DNA of 8,875 nucleotides from a bacterium (GTDB lineage: Bacteria; JALSQH01). Of the stretch, positions 1-8,000 are shown in pieces (position 1 is the stretch's first letter; the number at the start of each line of letters is the position of its first letter). The DNA lies in assembly GCA_027004335.1 (NCBI GenBank), contig JALTID010000132.1:919-9793 (forward strand). The letters are read 5' to 3'. Made by a program: the position numbers and the translations under genes. The notes beneath the pieces are model-generated. The model was given only the letters and a program-made list of their open reading frames with translations, was not told the DNA's origin and searched no databases.

Positions 1-60
1 AAAGAAGATATGAAAAATAGTGTGAAAGATGAGATAAAAATAGTTTCTGGTTCAGATTGA
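1..60 (+). CDS. possible C-terminal tail of an upstream gene (partial)
   Basis: Reading frame 1 is open from the left edge for 19 codons and ends at a TGA at 58-60. The residues are polar and charged (KEDMKNSVKDEIKIVSGSD), typical of a soluble protein tail, but far too short to identify. No terminator hairpin follows the stop. With so few codons, an open frame by chance is quite possible, so this is only a candidate 3' end of a gene lying to the left of the window. Confidence 0.3.
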   Translation, partial: KEDMKNSVKDEIKIVSGSD

Positions 61-680
61 AAAAAGGGAAAAGAAGAAATCTCTTGATGATTGTTTCCGC
101 GAATATAAAACACCCAAGGAAAATTTCCACGCCCGGCTCAACTTTGGATACTGGGGCAACTATTCTTCCTTTTCTGGGATTTACCGGTGTAATTGGACTT
201 GGACGGAATCTCATGAACAGTGATACTCTAAAAGATAGATTATTCATCCCCAAAAAACTCCCCTGCTGGACAACACTTATGATAAGGTTCTGGAATTTCC
301 CTAGAATCAAACACTTACTCTTAATTGATACAAATACAAAAATAGTAAAAATTGACAACAGACAGTTCAAAATTCCCATTCTTATAGAGTTAACACCAGA
401 ACTCCAGACTATTCTGAAGTTCGGATTCTACAGGTCACTCGGACAAAAAACACTCCTCCAGCAAAGCAGAGAAATCAGTTCTAAAAAATACTTTATCTTA
501 ATCGAAAGATGCAAAACAATTTCAAAAATTGAGAAAATAGCAGGAACAGCGGGATTCTGTATGATAGCTGGGAAAGGAAGGCTATTAACAAAGATCACAA
601 AATTACCAGAAAAAATTTCTTTTAGTGTAAATGACCTTAAACATTTATTGCACATCTCTACATCGCTTTCCTCTCACTAA
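57..680 (+). CDS. unrecognised open frame, doubtful gene
   Basis: This frame is open for 207 codons from a TTG overlapping the preceding TGA, or for 197 codons from the ATG at 87. Neither start has a convincing Shine-Dalgarno sequence. The predicted protein is basic and rich in Lys, Ile and Leu, with no signal peptide, clear membrane segment or family motif that I recognise. By hand count only about one codon in six begins with G, lower than expected for a real bacterial gene. The opposite strand in the same codon register is also nearly free of stops, so the openness may be compositional. It could be an orphan gene, a decayed gene or a chance frame. I lean towards not translated. Confidence 0.2.
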   Translation: MKKGKRRNLLMIVSANIKHPRKISTPGSTLDTGATILPFLGFTGVIGLGRNLMNSDTLKDRLFIPKKLPCWTTLMIRFWNFPRIKHLLLIDTNTKIVKIDNRQFKIPILIELTPELQTILKFGFYRSLGQKTLLQQSREISSKKYFILIERCKTISKIEKIAGTAGFCMIAGKGRLLTKITKLPEKISFSVNDLKHLLHISTSLSSH

Positions 681-846
681 ACAAGCTCTAGGAACAACTG
701 TTCTCCTTGCCACATATAAAGTTTCAAACTATTTTACTGAAAACGGTATCAATGAGGCAACTATACATCGCCTTTCCCCTAACCATAAAAATTTCCTCAG
801 CCCTAAAATACTTTAATTTACTATTTCAAAATTGTGCAACAATTGG
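61..846. other. stretch without a recognisable gene
   Basis: Apart from the doubtful frame at 57-680, I see no gene, RNA, repeat array or mobile-element end here. Plus-strand frame 2 contains short protein-like pieces: an aromatic-rich run at about 80-220 with several Trp residues, and another at 239-301. Stops at 221, 236 and 302 interrupt them and no start codon precedes them. They could be remnants of a decayed gene or coincidence. On the minus strand an open frame runs from about 427 off the left edge, again without a ribosome-binding site or known motif. Confidence 0.4.
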
Positions 847-1107
847 TTATCTATTCCCTATCCTCCTGTTCCACACATGTACACTAACCGGATTAAGGAT
901 CACCAGATAAATGATCCAGTACGAGCCCAGAGCAGTAAAGGTGGGCCATGTTGTGTATGAGAAGCCCAGAATAAAAGCTGTAATTCTATTTTTGTATTTT
1001 ATTCTTAAAAATTTTCTCAAAAGAGCATCTATCAATATGGCAACTGGAAGGAAAATAAGTACAATAACGGGGAAAAAGAAAATTCTCACAATTCCATCCC
1101 GTTGCAA
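847..1107 (-). CDS. small hydrophobic, probable membrane protein of unknown function
   Basis: The frame encodes 86 residues starting at TTG. I do not recognise a family. Two hydrophobic stretches can be seen, at about residues 7-28 (Ile/Phe/Val/Leu-rich) and about 55-75 (containing TWP and a run of Trp, Tyr and Ile). They are separated by a very basic loop with KFLRIKYKNR, so two membrane segments with a cytoplasmic basic loop are plausible. The start is chosen because AAGGAG at 1114-1119 sits 6 bases upstream of TTG, and a stop lies in frame just before that, with no ATG available. The gene is divergent from the sulfotransferase, with only 40 bases between the two starts, leaving no obvious room for two promoters. 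It may be a genuine small protein, or a fragment of a larger decayed membrane protein. Confidence 0.45.
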   Translation of the reverse strand: MQRDGIVRIFFFPVIVLIFLPVAILIDALLRKFLRIKYKNRITAFILGFSYTTWPTFTALGSYWIIYLVILNPVSVHVWNRRIGNR

Positions 1108-1113
1108 TTTCTT

Positions 1114-1119
1114 CTCCTT
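1114..1119 (-). promoter_or_regulatory. ribosome-binding site supporting a TTG start
   Basis: AAGGAG is followed by a 6-base spacer and then TTG at 1107-1105. It is the main reason to believe that the small minus-strand membrane-protein frame is translated, since that frame has no ATG near its beginning. Confidence 0.4.
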
Positions 1120-1136
1120 TCCATATCCTTTTTAGA

Positions 1137-1142
1137 GAGGTG
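1137..1142 (+). promoter_or_regulatory. ribosome-binding site fixing the sulfotransferase start at ATG 1148
   Basis: GAGGTG, within the longer AGAGAGGTG, lies 5 bases before ATG 1148. The alternative in-frame GTG at 1142 overlaps this Shine-Dalgarno sequence itself and would have no upstream site at proper spacing. ATG 1148 is therefore the better start. Confidence 0.7.
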
Positions 1143-1147
1143 TGAAG

Positions 1148-1963
1148 ATGAAAAAAGAATTGTTCTTCCATGTGGGACTTGCAAAAACAGGAACCACCTA
1201 TCTCCAGTACAGATTTTTCCCATGTTTAAAGGGTGTCAAGTATATCCAGAGAACATCTTACAAGAAAGCTTTTAAAATAATTGATTCTTCTGAGGTAGAA
1301 AAAATATTCGTCTCCAATGAATTTGACAGGCAGTTCTACCGGGAAGTGGGTAAAATTGCTGAAAAATACCCCGATGCAAGGTTGATAGTCGTTCTTCGTA
1401 GACACGATAGCTGGCTGGCATCAGAGTATAAGAGATTTGTTAAAAATGGTTTTGCCGGAAGGTTGCACGATTTTTTAGATATTGAAAATGATGATGGCTG
1501 GTGGAAGATTGAGGATTTTCTCTTCTGGCCCAGAATAGAATTTGTTTTAAAAAATTTCAGAGAAAAACCTCTTGTGCTTCTATATGATGAATTGCGAGAA
1601 TATCCTTTTTCTTTTTTTGATAAAATCGCAAAGTTCACAGGTACAACCTATGATAGATCAAAAATATCCCTTGCTCCAGTTCATAAATCTTTTGAGGATA
1701 AGGAATTACGATTCCGCAGGTGGCTGAATCGTTACTTTTCAGGTGAGATCACGGAGAAACATGATTGGAGGAGACCCTTCCAGAGGTACTTTTTTACTTA
1801 TCCTATCCGCTATACAGTTCTTGGAATTGGGAAAATCCTTCCAGAGAGCCTGCTGCCCGATGAACCTCTTCTTGATAAAAATTATCTTTCTAAAGTCAGG
1901 GAATTTTTCTCTGATGACTTGGAAAAATGTCTTACCTATATCAAAGAAGATAATCCAGTTTAA
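1148..1963 (+). CDS. PAPS-dependent sulfotransferase family protein
   Basis: The 271-residue product fits the P-loop sulfotransferase family, which moves a sulfuryl group from PAPS to hydroxyl or amino groups of glycans, lipids or small molecules. Visible features are: the 5'-phosphosulfate loop near the N-terminus (GLAKTGTTYLQ, residues 10-20, Lys13); a following VSNEF segment (about 55-59); the 3'-phosphate-binding segment LIVVLRRHDSWLASEY (about 79-94, with Arg84 and Ser92 in the expected places); and LLYDELREYP with a downstream KFTG (about 144-165), matching the family's YEDL...FLG region. It has no signal peptide or membrane segment, so it is probably cytoplasmic or membrane-peripheral. 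Length is normal for bacterial members. The acceptor cannot be read from the sequence. No PAPS-synthesis or glycosyltransferase gene is in the window. It converges on the nucleotidase gene with 37 bases between stops. The fold assignment is firm; the substrate is unknown. Confidence 0.87.
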   Translation: MKKELFFHVGLAKTGTTYLQYRFFPCLKGVKYIQRTSYKKAFKIIDSSEVEKIFVSNEFDRQFYREVGKIAEKYPDARLIVVLRRHDSWLASEYKRFVKNGFAGRLHDFLDIENDDGWWKIEDFLFWPRIEFVLKNFREKPLVLLYDELREYPFSFFDKIAKFTGTTYDRSKISLAPVHKSFEDKELRFRRWLNRYFSGEITEKHDWRRPFQRYFFTYPIRYTVLGIGKILPESLLPDEPLLDKNYLSKVREFFSDDLEKCLTYIKEDNPV

Positions 1964-2000
1964 TTCTCTTCTGACTCAATTCTTCTGGCATTCAGTTTTT

Positions 2001-4814
2001 CTATTTTTCTACCGTTACCACACCATAGGTATACCTTCCATAGAGACTTCCATTGTTAGCTGTATATGCTTCTTTGTAATTTTCTCCTGTGTTTAGGTCC
2101 TTCTCATCAGTTTGTACATCCGAGATAAATATGTGTATTGGATAGTCGTAATTTGTGAGATCCTCTGGTGTATCCCATTGAATTTCCATATTCTTTGTAG
2201 ATGGGTAGCTCCCTACGGAAATTGTTTTTTCACCGATTTTCATAAGAGAACCCATATCATCTGCTGGGAATCCCTCATATGTGTCCACTCCATCTGGATT
2301 ATCAACTGTCAACCAGGGGGTGGAATCATAGTAAAACTCAACCTTTGCTGACTTAACAGGGATATCACCTAAATTTCTTATTTTTACCTTGATATCTACC
2401 GTGTCACCAGGTTTAATCTTTTCGGGTGTAATAGTGATGTCAGAAGCGTTGTATGTAAGATCTGGCTGAATTGTCCTTACATCGTTCTCCCCGGTAATAT
2501 CAATGAGTTTATGTGGGATCGAGTAATATTTTTTGCCAAGGTATTCAAAATATTTTTTTAAAGCTATCCACATTGGTATTCCTGTATCAAAAAAGTAATC
2601 ACCTGTTTCCTCATTTTTTTTGAGGAATGAAACTTCATTTCCATTTTTATCAATTACTTTTGTTATGGTAAGTAATTTTGCGACGGTGGAGAGAAGCGTG
2701 GTTTGTCCAGCAATTCTTACCGCTTTGTTGGGATTGAAATTTTTCCCGTTGATCATTATACTCCCCGGGACCAATCTACGCATGGGTTTGGCACTGAGGT
2801 CAACCTTAAATGAGATATTGTTAAACTGAACAATACCAGCCGAAAGTTCCTTTGCACCTTCTGGAATGATTGAACTTATAATGTCATTGGCTGAATAAGC
2901 GAGATTAATCAAATACTCAAGAGTAGTTACATTTTCCATTTTACCATCACTGTATAGGGGGAAATCAATTTCTTTCATTATCCCTGGAGTGAGTTCAGCA
3001 TAACTCAGGGTTTCAAAAACATGCGGATTATCTACAAGGTTGTGGAGTGGAAGAATGTTGTAAGCATCCTCAACAGTAACCCATCCCTTCCATAGATCTA
3101 TTCTATACAACGAGGGAACCGACACAGCTTCATCTATGTTATACCCCCACTGGTTAAGTGCGTATATAAACCCTTTTCCAACGAGTTTTCCAAGAGAAGA
3201 TGGGGCATCAACTTTTGAAGACATGAAATAAGGGTTATAAACCAACGGAGTTTCTCCCGGATTATCAAATTCAACATTCATGCGCTGGATCAACGCATCA
3301 GTATAGTACTTAATTTCTGGATCCTCCGGGACACTGCTATCAACCTGGAGAAGTCTGCCATCAATAAGAGTAAGAGTTGAGTTGGTTGTATTGTAGACAA
3401 AGTCAAGTTTGGATAGATATAATCCTCCCATTTCTCCTTGAATTATATAGGTCTTCCTTCCAGAAGGATTGTCTATAAGAATGGGGTGGTTTACTCTGTT
3501 GTGAGTGTGGGCCGATAAAATTATATCTACTCCTCTCCCTGAGTTATTTCCTATCCCATACTTTGCAATATTGTAATCCTGCCCTGGTGGGATGTTGGGT
3601 CTGTCTATTAAGCCGAGCCCCGTATGCGAGATCACAACAATCACATCAGCCCCGTTAGAATCAAGATCATCTATACCATTTGAAATGTAATCACTGTCCC
3701 TTGGATCAGGGTAGAAGAAAGTCATACCCTCAGCATAGGGGTTGCGTGAGTTTAGTAATTTAAATAGCTGGGGATCTCCTGCAACTTGTGTGTAGACAGC
3801 GTTGTTGGTTACCACACCTAAGAGACCAAATCTTAAACCGTTTCTTTCATAAATCAGAGTTTGATTATACAAGAAGCTATTGTTGACTTTATTGTTAAAA
3901 TTGATCTCAAAATATTTTTCATAATCCTTATATGGCTCGTAAAGCGTCGTTGGATCTACATTTCCCCAGAAGATGTACATCTTGTGCCCCTTTTCTCCTG
4001 TAACAAAGTGAGAATATGAATCAAGAAGCAAGTCGGTTAACTGAGGGACCCCAAAGTGGAATTCATGATTACCCACCTGATATGCATCTACGCCCATTCT
4101 GTCTTCAATTATGTATTGATCCCTTAACCCATTGGTGGTGTCGTGTATCATAGTATCTTCATAATCATCTCCAGCATTGGCGATTAATAGGGGAATATTT
4201 TTACTGTCTCTATCATCTCTAATTAACTTTATAAGATAAGCCAACCTGGAAAGGCCTCCTCTGGGGTATCTTTTACCTCCCCATGGCTTTACATGGGTGT
4301 GGAGATCATTATAATGAGCAATTGTAAAGGGAATATGCTGACTGTCCCTTGGTGGAAAAACTGTTAGATGAAAATACACTCCGTGAAAAGAGTGATCTGC
4401 TGGTTCTGCATAAATTGTTACACCACCTGTTTTTGTGGCGTTAACTATTTTCACCGAGGCAAAACCATCGCTATCCGTTGTTGCAGATGTTGAAGATAGT
4501 TTTACCTCCCCTGAACCATACCTTTTTCCTTTGAGTTGAGTGAAATTGATCTCTACATTTTTTGCAGGCTGGTTTTTCTGATTAAAATATCTAACAACAA
4601 GGTCCTCTCCCCCATTGCCAAGAAATAGAACCTGCAGATCTCCAGAGTATTTTCTAACATGGATAAATTCAGGGTTTTCTACAGGACCAAGGAAGACCTC
4701 TTTTTCACCTATTGAGAGAAATTTTTCTTCATTTTTCCCGGAACAGGCCGTGAAGAATATGGAAAGAAAGAAAATTAATGTGAGAATTAGATATTTTCTT
4801 TTTATTTTCTTCAT
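2001..4814 (-). CDS. 5'-nucleotidase/metallophosphatase lipoprotein with added Ig-like modules
   Basis: The product is 937 residues. The N-terminus is a lipoprotein signal peptide: KKIKRK, a hydrophobic core, then lipobox FTAC with Cys24 and Ser at +2, so probably outer-membrane anchored. Residues about 60-152 resemble a bacterial Ig-like (Big_1 type) domain. The calcineurin-like phosphoesterase domain spans about 161-490, with metal motifs NDLH (169-172), AGDD (214-217), GNHE (248-251), ISHTG (395-399) and AHTH (435-438). The 5'-nucleotidase C-terminal, substrate-binding domain spans about 540-770, including YRIDLWKGWVTVEDAYNILP. Residues about 790-920 resemble a CARDB-type Ig-like domain. 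UshA-like enzymes cleave extracellular nucleotides or related phosphoesters using two metal ions; this protein is far longer than their roughly 550 residues. In the GNHEFD motif the last Asp is His253. The start has AGGAGGT at 4821-4827, 6 bases upstream. The exact substrate is uncertain. Confidence 0.93.
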   Translation of the reverse strand: MKKIKRKYLILTLIFFLSIFFTACSGKNEEKFLSIGEKEVFLGPVENPEFIHVRKYSGDLQVLFLGNGGEDLVVRYFNQKNQPAKNVEINFTQLKGKRYGSGEVKLSSTSATTDSDGFASVKIVNATKTGGVTIYAEPADHSFHGVYFHLTVFPPRDSQHIPFTIAHYNDLHTHVKPWGGKRYPRGGLSRLAYLIKLIRDDRDSKNIPLLIANAGDDYEDTMIHDTTNGLRDQYIIEDRMGVDAYQVGNHEFHFGVPQLTDLLLDSYSHFVTGEKGHKMYIFWGNVDPTTLYEPYKDYEKYFEINFNNKVNNSFLYNQTLIYERNGLRFGLLGVVTNNAVYTQVAGDPQLFKLLNSRNPYAEGMTFFYPDPRDSDYISNGIDDLDSNGADVIVVISHTGLGLIDRPNIPPGQDYNIAKYGIGNNSGRGVDIILSAHTHNRVNHPILIDNPSGRKTYIIQGEMGGLYLSKLDFVYNTTNSTLTLIDGRLLQVDSSVPEDPEIKYYTDALIQRMNVEFDNPGETPLVYNPYFMSSKVDAPSSLGKLVGKGFIYALNQWGYNIDEAVSVPSLYRIDLWKGWVTVEDAYNILPLHNLVDNPHVFETLSYAELTPGIMKEIDFPLYSDGKMENVTTLEYLINLAYSANDIISSIIPEGAKELSAGIVQFNNISFKVDLSAKPMRRLVPGSIMINGKNFNPNKAVRIAGQTTLLSTVAKLLTITKVIDKNGNEVSFLKKNEETGDYFFDTGIPMWIALKKYFEYLGKKYYSIPHKLIDITGENDVRTIQPDLTYNASDITITPEKIKPGDTVDIKVKIRNLGDIPVKSAKVEFYYDSTPWLTVDNPDGVDTYEGFPADDMGSLMKIGEKTISVGSYPSTKNMEIQWDTPEDLTNYDYPIHIFISDVQTDEKDLNTGENYKEAYTANNGSLYGRYTYGVVTVEK

Positions 4815-4820
4815 TCTTGG

Positions 4821-4827
4821 ACCTCCT
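4821..4827 (-). promoter_or_regulatory. strong ribosome-binding site of the nucleotidase lipoprotein gene
   Basis: AGGAGGT, a near-full match to the anti-Shine-Dalgarno sequence, lies 6 bases upstream of the ATG at 4814. It agrees with the signal peptide beginning at that ATG. Confidence 0.8.
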
Positions 4828-5003
4828 GAAGATTATTTTATACAGTTATCTCCTAAGATTGCTGAAATTAAAGCTGAATCTTCTGACTCTCTGAGAAAAT
4901 AAAGTCTTCCTTCAATAGATTGGAAAGTGTTAAAAAGAAGTAAAGCATTGTCCATCAACACTTATAGTTTATCAGGATTATTAGAAAAAGTGAATAGAAA
5001 CAG
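4828..5003. other. intergenic region between the two lipoprotein genes
   Basis: About 180 AT-rich bases lie between the terminator hairpin and the nucleotidase ribosome-binding site. Apart from the weak promoter candidate, I see only a short direct repeat of GCTGAA at 4861 and 4873. There is no small gene, riboswitch-like structure or second terminator. Confidence 0.5.
4929..4958 (-). promoter_or_regulatory. weak candidate promoter for the nucleotidase gene
   Basis: On the minus strand TTGATG (4953-4958) and TTTAAC (4929-4934) are separated by 18 bases. Each matches the sigma-70 consensus at four of six positions. The resulting leader of about 110 bases would be reasonable. In an AT-rich intergenic region such matches arise easily, so this is only a candidate. 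A promoter somewhere in 4828-5004 is expected because a terminator closes the preceding gene. Confidence 0.2.
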
Positions 5004-5036
5004 TGAAAAAAATGGGGCTCAAAATGAGCCCCATTT
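5004..5036 (-). terminator. intrinsic terminator after the fibronectin-repeat lipoprotein gene
   Basis: A perfect 11-bp inverted repeat, AAATGGGGCTC at 5010-5020 and its complement at 5026-5036, encloses a 5-base loop. Read on the minus strand, the GC-rich stem is followed by a run of seven T residues, partly inside the stem. It begins one base after the TGA at 5038-5040. The plus-strand side lacks a T run, so it acts in one direction. It separates this gene's transcript from the nucleotidase gene downstream. Confidence 0.9.
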
Positions 5037-5037
5037 C

Positions 5038-8000
5038 TCAATATGTAATCCCTACATCAAGTACGAAGTCTATCCCCATATTTCTCAGGAATGTGAACCC
5101 CTGATAGCCTATTCGGAAATATCCAGGTTCAAGGGTGTAGAGGGTATCCATTTTTGTTATAGCTTCATCTGATAATGCACTGTATGAAATGATGTTGTCG
5201 AAAACCCAGCAGTTTTGCTCAGAAAAGTAGACACCATAATAAAGTTCCATATTTTCTCCAAAATAGAAAACTGTTTTTCCATCATCCGAAATTTGGGGAG
5301 GTATGGATGTTTGAGGATCATTGGGATACTGAGAGAATGTACACGCAGTTAATGGTGTTGCACTGGAAGCAGTTTCTACATCAGGTGTAAAATATATCTT
5401 GGTTACACCTGAATCAGAGTTAAAAAACACGCTTCCCAGTTTGTTGTTTACATGTTGGAGATTGATTCCTTCTTTTGCACCAGGAGCTGAAATTATGTTT
5501 TGGTCTAAAGTCCCATCTGGAGTTACCACCCTTACCCAGTAATTTCCACTGTCGTCTACAGAGTATTCTATGATAGGTTTATTTATAGCCTCATCGTAGT
5601 CAATATCGATCCAGTCTGTGATTGCTGGAGCAGATGATGTATCAATATCCTGACATGTAAATGTGAAATTGGAAGAAGTTGCATAACAGTAGTGTAAATT
5701 GTTAGCAGTATCAAAATATGCGATATAAATATTCGCGGTATTAGAGCTTCCCTGCACAACTTTTATTGAAGCAGAAATAACAGAGCTTGTACTTACTGAA
5801 TAGGAATTCCAGCTGCTGCCTCCATCTGTAGATGCCCATAAGGTAAGAGCTCCTCCTCCCACAAGAGAAAAAATGCTATTTCCGATATAGTCAGTATCGA
5901 GAACGATATTGTCGCCAAAAGTACTTATAGCATTGTTGGCTGGTTGTATGGGTGACATTATACCTTCTTTTTTGTCTGGTGATGCTTCAGGATATCCTGA
6001 AGAAATGAAATACCAGCTCCCTGAAAGATCAAGGAGATCAATCCCACCAATAGGATAGATAGGTTCAAGAGTCCGGTGGTAACTGGTGTCAGAAGTGACA
6101 GCATCAGAGGAAAAGCTTCCACTGCTGCTCTGTTGATAAAAATATAGCCCATTGTTCCATGCTGTTAATTCAACTAAACTTTGTTGGAGGAATTCTGATA
6201 TTCCTCTTCTCCCGATACAGGGGAAATCATCAGATCTTAGAAGGGGATAAGAATCAATTTTAGTTGTAAGAGGATCTGAATAATGGCCCGGAGACACCTT
6301 CCTCTTTTCAATAGACCCAGTGGTACATCCTGTATCACCATTAACATAAGTCAGAATCATTACATTGTCATTATCATCAACCATGATGTCATTTTCGTTC
6401 AGGTTCAGACCTCCCTGGCCGTATTCAACTCCATAATCATATCCCGTAGAGGTGCCTCCACTTATTACTTCAAGATGCCCTCTGAAAATGTCAGGGTTTG
6501 CAGAAGTGGCGGACTTTTTATAGTAAATAAGTATGTCACCAGAGGAATTCACAGTGATTGCAGGTATCCCGATGGACCTATCTCCATTTAAAGCACTATC
6601 GTATATAAGTTGAGGTGTCCACCTAATACTATTATTACCGCTTATCAGGTAGAGTTTTGCCGCATGGCTATCAAGATCAATAAAATATGCAAGAACATCT
6701 ATGTTATTCCCATTCTGTACTGCTTTAATACTGAGAAGGGTTGAATCTGGATCAGCCTGTAGGTCGGCCACATTGTCTGTAAAAATTACTTTACCATCAT
6801 TTGGGTCAACAAATGTTTCTTTAATACTCCAATTACCCTCTCCACCTGTTACATAATAGACATGAATATATTGCCCATCAAATAAACCTGTAGTAGCATA
6901 GAGCTGTAGCGACTTTTCTTCTGCTTTTGAAGCAATAACCGTATCCGGCCATACTTTATCCCACTCCTGAGTATTCCACTTGAGCAATTTTATGCCTGGA
7001 TTATTGTAAAGGGATACATAAAGAGTGTAGATAATATAATTAGACTCATCCTCAAAAGCTGTGAATTCAGATACTGGTTCGTCAACTAAGGAAGTTGGAG
7101 AAGAATCAATATAAGTTATTTTCAAACCTCCTCTGTTGTCTTGAGAGGTGTACACTACATAGTAATCGGAGCCACCAAATGAAGAAAAAGCCAAAATCTT
7201 ACTCTGTATCCCGTTTATCCCCATCTGGGTTTCTCCCATTAGATTAAGATTTGCTTTCCCAACTGCAGGTTTTGCATAATTGGGGACTTCGTCATACGAA
7301 TAAATTGCATAATAGGTTGTAGTATCTTTTTTAGCGTTAATATCAATAACTTCGTGCCAGCCTTTTCCGAGATCCGTAGGGGTTGCGGAAATAGCTGTCC
7401 CATCGGTAACGCTTACAGGAGAACTACCTTCTTTTGCTACAATCTTATATCCTGCAAGATCATCTGTAGTAACTGGTGTTTTCCAATAAATATTATTACC
7501 TGATAGGGTTGGCAGGACTTTTATTACTGTAACTGGTGCAGGAGGTACACTATCATGAGGAATTCCTGTAGCTGTTACTCTTTCGGAATAGTTTCTTGCT
7601 TCATCAAAGGTAAAGAAGGCATAGCAGTATTCTTCGTCATCATTGAGGCCACTTTCATCCAGGTAGGCCATTCCTTTGGAAAATTCTTTAACTTTTGAAG
7701 CACTTGTATCATCCGTAGATTTTGGGCAGTATCCATTGTCCCCTCTGAGAATCCTTACCCCGGTATAATCATCGTCTGAGGGTTCCATCCATGAAATTTT
7801 CAGTTCGTTACCCTCCGGAACTACTGTAACTGCAATACTATAAACCTTTCCAGGGGGAACAATATCACGGGGTATTCCTTCGATTGTTGCGCCGTTGGAG
7901 TAATTGGGAACTTCATCAAATGTAAAAAATGCGTAACAATATTCTACGCCGTCAGTTAATTCTGTATCCGTAAAAGTTGTTTGCCCTTTTGTCGCTGTTA

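Noticed and set aside
1-427. Minus-strand open frame running off the left edge as a gene
   Set aside because: Its candidate ATG at 377-379 has no ribosome-binding site, the translation has no recognisable motif, and it is simply the in-register antisense of the 57-680 frame.
631-910. Short plus-strand frames of 61 and 67 codons
   Set aside because: They lack ribosome-binding sites and motifs and overlap each other in different frames.
1102-1129. TTGCAA and TATCCT as a sulfotransferase promoter
   Set aside because: Both boxes match the consensus at only four of six positions, and the start site would fall on the ribosome-binding site.
1142-1147. GTG at 1142 as the sulfotransferase start
   Set aside because: It overlaps the GAGGTG ribosome-binding sequence. 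ATG 1148 has proper spacing and places the P-loop at the usual distance from the N-terminus.
1964-2000. Terminator between the convergent sulfotransferase and nucleotidase genes
   Set aside because: There are T runs on the plus strand, but the only pairing found is a 3-bp CTG/CAG stem, too weak to call.
4835-4842. TATAAAAT on the minus strand as a -10 box for the nucleotidase gene
   Set aside because: Transcription would begin about at the ribosome-binding site, leaving almost no leader, and there is no -35 match at the right distance.
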